Assembly (NCBI GenBank): GCA_963281155.1
Contig: CAUJLY010000004.1
Coordinates: 3,100,001-3,164,000, forward strand
Direction of reading: 5' to 3'
DNA from: Rhabditophanes sp. KR3021
Taxonomy: Eukaryota > Nematoda > Chromadorea > Rhabditida > Alloionematidae
Length of the DNA: 64,000 nt
Shown: positions 60,201 through 64,000 of the stretch, in pieces
Layout: each line of letters starts with the position of its first letter
Position numbering within the stretch: the stretch's first letter is position 1
The notes under the pieces: generated by a model
Seen by the model: the letters and a program-made list of their open reading frames with translations, nothing else
Database searches by the model: none
What the model was told of the DNA's origin: nothing
Made by a program: the position numbers and the translations under genes

Positions 60201-63200
60201 AGACATAATTTTTAATGATGAATTTTAGATGGACAAACTGGAAAATGTCCTTGGCTCTTGGTTGGAGTTGTAGCCACATCGGTATGGCCTAAAGATGAAA
60301 TACTGGATGATACTCAAGCACGTGAAGGAAATGCTTTTGTTTTGTCCAAGCCAATAAGTGATCAACTTACCACGAATGCTTATAAATGGTTAAAAATAAA
60401 TAGGCAGCATATTGAGGATTTGAGAATTGAAGAAACAAACAAACAAGATTGTGAACAAATGTGCGGATTAAATAAAAACGCAGTAATTTTGGCTAAAAAA
60501 TGTGAAACTTCTTCTCCTACAGACGCGACAAGAAATTTTTTTCCTCCTCATAATGACTCTCCGACAATAGGACTTATTGAAGAGATGACAGAAGATTCAA
60601 GGGAAGAAAATGTGCCAGGGTGTGGGAGAAATAGTGTGACATTGGTCAAATCATCTCCTCTTCCAACTTTGATTAGTAGTCAAAAGCTAAGTTCGGATGA
60701 TCTGGTTATAGAAGAAACACAGAATATTGAGTGTGAAAATATTGCCCAAGTTGATCAAGAGTGGCTTATTGAAAAAGAACATCTGTATGGTGTTACAGAG
60801 ATTATCTGGAAAGAAGAATACATCAACGATCAAAATCCATTGAGGCGTACTGCTTCAACGCCACCATTGCCAAGTCAATCGTCGCCTAGCTTTAAAACAA
60901 AGCCATTAAACTCATTGTTTAGAAATATCAAAAAGTCGTTAATCTCATCTAAATCTACTATCAAACGCCACCTTCCTTCTCCTAGTCACTTTTTGCACAA
61001 GACATCATCTACTCCCACTAAATTTAGTTCTATAGAGGCAGATGAAATTGAAAAAGCTATTATCGAGGCTGCACGAAAGATTTCCAAAAATGAGCCTGTA
61101 TCAAAGGCTGATGCTGAAGTTAGGGATGAATTAACAAAAGCAAACCTTGAAAAGGCTATTTTAGACTCAAGCAAAACTGATATGATTCCACCCCGGCCTT
61201 CACATGCTAAGAAGGTTGTGGCAAATAAACTTTTACCAGAAGCCAACATTTATGATGATCCTCTTGAAATAGATGATGACATCTTAAAATTCAAAGATCC
61301 AATTCAGCAATTAAGACTAGGATTGAAAAATATTCAAAAAGAATTTGTTGATAATGAAGAAGAACAAATCAAGCTTGAATTAAGTAATTTAGCACAACAT
61401 ATGGAGTCAAATAGGAATACGGTAGAACGAAACCACACCAATGAAAGGATTGATAGTCTTAAAAGTAGATCTGAAACATTGGCTCGCATGACTCCGTTAA
61501 TCGGCGTTGTCAAGGAGAAACTGTCCAACTTAGAAGACACTGTTAATTATAAAGTTATCGAGGCTAGAAGACACCATGGAAGAGTGACACCATATGACGG
61601 AAAAGAGATGATCCATGAATTACTTGTCAAGATCAACAATGAGATTAATAATATCTATGATTTGTGTAGAAAGAGAAAGGGAACCAAAAACCTCGCTACA
61701 ATTGTACACGTTTTAAATAACGTCTGTGCTTATATTGACGTCATCACCAGTAAATTGAATATAATTGATGTTCTTTCTGAATCCCAAAACGGGTTATGGA
61801 CTCCTAATCAAACACCCGTTAATGTGCTTAGGACAGAATTAGTGAAGAAACAAGAAGATCCCAAATTGATTGGAGAAATGGAACAACTTTACAAGGAATA
61901 CCTAGATCTTGGAAGTGTAAATGTCAAAGTCACTTGTAACGTTCGGAAGAAGGAAGAAAATGAGGAAATACTCGTCATTCTTAAGCCTTTAAATTTTGAC
62001 AACGACAAGCATTTGTATAAAGAAGAGTTTGATATTAGCATTTACGATGATTCTTGCCGGGAATTAATTCCTCCATGTACTAAACCAATTTCGCAACCTA
62101 ATGGCACCGAAGTTGTTGAATTAGATGTCGTGTCACCACTTCCACCTAATCACTGTGGAATACTAAGACAGTTGTCAAAGGTTTCAACAATGTCGTTGTC
62201 ATTAACTGATCTAAACCACGAGTCTTTGTCAAGTTGCGGATCATCTGAAACTGGCAGTATTATTATGATGAATTCCATAGCTGTGGCTAACCAAATGCCT
62301 AATGTTATCAATGCCTCATTTGAATTGTCCAATTTCGGCAAAAGCGTCAATGAAAAAGTAGCAACAGTAATATCATTAAATAACCTTAGAGTTAAATTAC
62401 GTCAAGATTTATTTGATGAACGTTGCTCGATGCAAATGGTTTGCGAGGAAAGTGAATATGGCACAGATACCGAAGGAGGTTCCAAGATTAAACAAGGTTC
62501 TCCTTTCAAAAAGGTTAATCCCATGGAAACTATAACAGAACCAACACCTTCATCCACTAATGCAACAATGCAGGATGATGGTCTAAAAGAAATATTACTT
62601 GTTGCTCATAATATGAATTTGCCTTTAGCAAGTAAGGCCGATGAGTTAAATAATGAAGAAATAAACCACGTTTATGATGATGAAAAAGATGATGTTAGTG
62701 AGCAAAATAATTTTGATGAGAATGAACTTATAACTGATATTGAGTTAAAAGTTATTTTAAAAAAGAAAGGTCGTATTGATATTAAGAAAAGAAATGATAG
62801 TAGACTGGAAAGTGATCATTCACCTCATAATAGCGATTTATCACACGAAGAAATGTCTATTACTAAGAACATTCATGTAAACTTAGCTGCTCGTGTTTTT
62901 AAGAATCTTAATACGCCAGAAAATATGGTGGAAGTTAGTGTTCATCAGGTTATTGAACCAAGTCTTGGAAAATGGAATAACGAATTTGTTAATACAACCA
63001 TTGGAATTGTTGAGGATAATGACGCTATAAATTATGTGTCTGCCATCAATCTCGCCGCAGATACAATTGAAAGTCCTAAAAATGATTGCAAGTTTGTTTC
63101 TTTGAATTTAACAACCAAATACAAAAAAGATGCTGATAATAAATTAAAGGAAGTCATTGTTACAGACGAAATTGTCAAAGTTGAGGAGCATTCAGAGGAA

Positions 63201-64000
63201 GATTCTAATTCTGATTCAATGTTTTCCAATAACCTGGCCAGACTTAATGTTTCAATTGTCGCCAAAGCACTTGCTGATGTTTGCTTTGTGAATGTGGAAG
63301 AGTTGGAATTCAAAGAAGTTTTCTTTAATATTTGTTCTGATGGTGTGTTAAGTGAAAGTTATAAGGCAATGGATGAATCAATGTACAAGAGCTATGATTC
63401 TCGAGAAAATGCCCCATTTAGTGTGATGGTGACTGAAAGAAACATGGAAGAGGGAGGAAAGTCTATGATCTCTCAACCTTCGTCAAATCATGGCTCTGTT
63501 AAAAGTTTGTATGTGAGTCATGAGGGTACGCCCACCAACTCGCAAATGACAATTCCAACTTATGTGATTAAGAAGGGTTCAACCGCGTCTATTACGTGTG
63601 AACTCAATAATTCTTTCAACAGACAAACTGATATTGCTTGGTTTAAGGGGAAACAAAGAATAAAGTTGGTTTCACCCAAATATTCACGTATATCACACGA
63701 TTTGTTAGAAGTTTTGATCATCTCGACTGTAGAGGATGACGATGCTGACATCTATAGCTTGGAAGTTACGAATGAAGTATTTCCCGTTGCATATTTGGCA
63801 ATCGACGAAGCTATGACTGAAAGTATTCTGTCAGTTCCTAAATTCATTTCTCCTCCTCAAACGTTATTTGTAATGAATGACCATCCAGCCACAATTTCAT
63901 GCCAACTAGATCAAACACCTGACAACTTGAGTTGGTTTCGAGACAGGAAGCAAATACAAATAACTGACAGAATCAGATTTGAAAGTGATCCTCATACAAA
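47397..64000 (+). CDS. Titin-like giant Ig protein, 3' partial
   Basis: Exons 47397-48021, 48088-48231, 49561-50676, 50718-53252, 54466-57639, 57896-58038, 58590-59462 and 60229 to beyond 64000, read in one frame across GT-AG introns, except for an apparent one-base frameshift near 52184-52203. At least 13 Ig-like domains are seen, spaced by acidic, Ser-rich disordered stretches. The Ig domains differ from the kettin type: no 35-residue linkers, many with Phe or Val in place of the core Cys. The last exon is open to the window edge and ends within an Ig pair. The first candidate Met is at 47469 (MDNNHYKQSLP), 73 bases after the acceptor at 47396; an in-frame stop lies at that acceptor, so the gene starts here (with a trans-spliced or 5' UTR exon) or continues from upstream exons. 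It is best called a titin/TTN-1-like sarcomeric scaffold; orthology is not certain. Confidence 0.78.
48281..49260 (-). pseudogene. Antisense decayed Cys/His-rich gene (intron 48232-49560)
   Basis: Minus-strand open pieces in shifting frames: 49239-49015 ending YFECRRCYKSF; around 48840 a zinc-finger-like FPCLQCKRYFSTKAIL; 48775-48473 (KDGCYVYPREVQNNWIRAGG, then KNGIRYVSETKVFIRRMSLH); and 48455-48281, KCSHRCSKKTDHQF...HLFPGMKSQAAELILDELFG. The Cys..Trp..Gly..Arg-Arg-x-Ser pattern followed by a Cys/His knuckle weakly resembles an HNH/His-Me nuclease with zinc loop, but this is not firm. The tract is clearly decayed coding sequence, antisense to the host gene. Confidence 0.4.
49561..53252 (+). 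CDS. Titin-like gene: Ig-dense exons (Ig 2-10)
   Basis: Exons 49561-50676 and 50718-53252, separated by a 41-base intron. They contain nine Ig-like domains with W(Y/F)xN or WFxD cores. Between several are 40-120-residue acidic or Lys/Glu-rich linkers. Near 52184-52203 the frame shifts by minus one inside an A-rich stretch in the middle of an Ig domain; both sides are clearly coding (..LDNVEEIIFDE / KFNVIVDTNIEGSFKWFLNG). The last Ig is split by the intron 53253-54465. Confidence 0.8.
53250..54012 (-). CDS. Divergent GIY-YIG-like ORF nested in titin-like intron 53253-54465
   Basis: A 252-codon antisense ORF (first Met at 53981; the frame is open a little further upstream) that ends just inside the host exon. 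Residues 1-60 are basic and helical. SIYVLVDAK at 66-74 matches the first strand of the GIY-YIG fold, ILYDGVSQNVKIRYLDHI at 85-102 the YIG strand with Arg97 and His101, and LAFEYAITLDLPNALANI at 146-163 the helix with the probable catalytic Glu149. YIG reads YDG, so activity is uncertain. It is not a copy of the kettin-intron family but has the same architecture and the same antisense placement. The last 50 residues run into poorly conserved sequence near the host donor. Confidence 0.55.
54037..54339. mobile_element. Possible degenerate hAT-like MITE
   Basis: The ends are inverted relatives: CAGGGTTGGC at 54037 and, on the opposite strand of the right end, CAGGGATGGG at 54339 (8 of 10), with some further AT-rich similarity inward. 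The flanking octamers cttatgac and tttgtaaa agree at only four positions, so the target duplication is not convincing. A small palindrome GGGGGTGAATTCCCC lies at 54064-54078. Confidence 0.3.
54466..57639 (+). CDS. Titin-like gene: 3.2-kb exon, acidic unique region with CDLLFKK repeats
   Basis: One uninterrupted exon of about 1058 codons. It starts with the end of an Ig domain (RGIDSGTYKCVGSNLLGTA), then about 900 residues without Ig. This region has seven degenerate repeats around (E/G/N)C(D/Q/N)L(L/Y)F(K/V)K and three Ser/Asp/Glu patches of the form (S/A)(S/D)SE(S/T)(D/E) preceded by basic KRF/LPKLKSP-like stretches, which could be phosphorylation or binding sites (inference). The exon ends in the first half of another Ig domain. 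No known domain is recognised in the unique region. Confidence 0.8.
54908..55545 (+). repeat. Seven degenerate CDLLFKK-type protein repeats
   Basis: Repeat cores by nucleotide position: 54908 (ECQLLFVKKDS), 55064 (ECDLLFKKCNQ), 55140 (GVDLVFNKLNE), 55229 (NCDLLFKQKED), 55333 (GCDLLFKKPSE), 55409 (GCDLLFVKQFT) and 55521 (DCNLYFSRKNE). Several are preceded by LTG or similar and followed by an acidic segment and (V/I)E(H/Y). Spacing varies from about 25 to 50 residues. The regular hydrophobic core in an acidic background suggests a short linear binding motif array. Confidence 0.7.
57715..57800 (-). pseudogene. GIY-YIG-like catalytic-helix fragment (intron 57640-57895)
   Basis: Between an acceptor-like ttattag and a good donor g|gtgagt the minus strand reads ATFEHYAIIKAQNLPIGLLS and then SQG. 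The AxFExYAIxxxxLPxxL pattern parallels LAFEYAITLDLPNAL of the 53-kb ORF. It may be one exon of a decayed nested nuclease gene. The evidence is one short motif. Confidence 0.3.
57896..59462 (+). CDS. Titin-like gene: Ig completion and Ser-rich exon
   Basis: Exon 57896-58038 completes the Ig begun in the previous exon (KDFEGQYLCVGENICGIAES). Exon 58590-59462 encodes about 290 residues of low-complexity Ser/Thr/Glu/Lys sequence with no recognised domain. The intron 58039-58589 between them shows nothing I can assign. Confidence 0.75.
59520..60083 (-). pseudogene. NUMOD4-like nested nuclease relic (intron 59463-60228)
   Basis: The minus strand holds a possible first exon, 60083 to about 60033 (MSEERTGMDEPMDWEDG, then gtatag), an open stretch around 59940-59800, and 59755-59570 with VWRNSDYPGFCISREGRAYN. 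The last piece fits the NUMOD4 motif (W..I..Y..Y.(V/I)S..GR(V/A)Y), found next to HNH homing nucleases. A following frame reads KGALKIVGPGRTQDCHLSLI. No HNH core is visible, so only the DNA-binding part remains, or the rest has decayed. Confidence 0.45.
60229..64000 (+). CDS. Titin-like gene: long 3' exon running off the window
   Basis: Open from the acceptor at 60228 to the window end (at least 1257 codons). The first 250 residues are polar and Ser/Pro-rich. A predicted alpha-helical segment follows (around 61030-61900, for example KAIIEAARKISKNEPVSKAD and LKNIQKEFVDNEEEQIKLEL), reminiscent of a spectrin- or plakin-like helix bundle but not assignable. A conserved-looking VNVKVTCNVRKKEENEEILV piece follows near 61920, then more acidic sequence, and two Ig domains from about 63550 (WFKGKQ and WFRDRK cores). 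The second is cut by the window edge. Confidence 0.8.

Noticed and set aside
60986..63751. Minus-strand ORFs opposite the last titin-like exon
   Set aside because: They are Ser/Leu-rich shadows of the long + strand exon, which is open through the window end.

Overview
The window is AT-rich animal DNA with spliceosomal introns (GTAAGT donors, TTTTCAG or TTTTAG acceptors). It most likely comes from a nematode or close relative. The evidence is a kettin-type giant muscle gene separate from a second titin-like gene, a calmodulin ending in MMTTK, and splice acceptors a few bases upstream of several start codons, as expected for spliced-leader trans-splicing. No species can be named from the sequence alone.

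Layout. (1) 51-31047, + strand: the 3' part of a kettin-like gene of about 50 exons and 30 Ig domains; its 5' end is outside the window. (2) 33039-35610, -: mitofusin. (3) 35996-38469, +: glutaminyl-tRNA synthetase, head to head with mitofusin. (4) 38883-39568, -: calmodulin. (5) 39569-45783: a gene-poor AT-rich stretch with G over C on the + strand. (6) 45784-46462, -: Rab7. (7) 47397-64000 and beyond, +: a second giant titin-like gene with Ig domains, long acidic Ser/Glu-rich exons, a CDLLFKK-type repeat and an apparent one-base frameshift. The two giant proteins belong to the sarcomere; the four genes between them are housekeeping genes.

The striking feature is inside the introns. At least a dozen introns of the kettin gene carry copies or decayed pieces of one gene family, always antisense to the host. 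The best copy (5056-6118) is a GIY-YIG endonuclease-like ORF with its own 40-base intron and no visible reverse transcriptase. Pieces of its C-terminus (LYQQYL..YLTYYL-like) recur in introns at several different positions relative to the Ig fold. Introns of the second giant gene hold different antisense nuclease-like relics: a divergent GIY-YIG ORF, a NUMOD4-like fragment and a Cys/His-rich tract. I read this as a lineage of intron-dwelling, homing-endonuclease-like genes that spread by insertion and were further multiplied by Ig-module duplication. A 254-bp hAT-like MITE with a perfect 8-bp target duplication interrupts the best copy.

Exon boundaries were placed by hand from reading frame and splice consensus; individual junctions may be off by a base or two.
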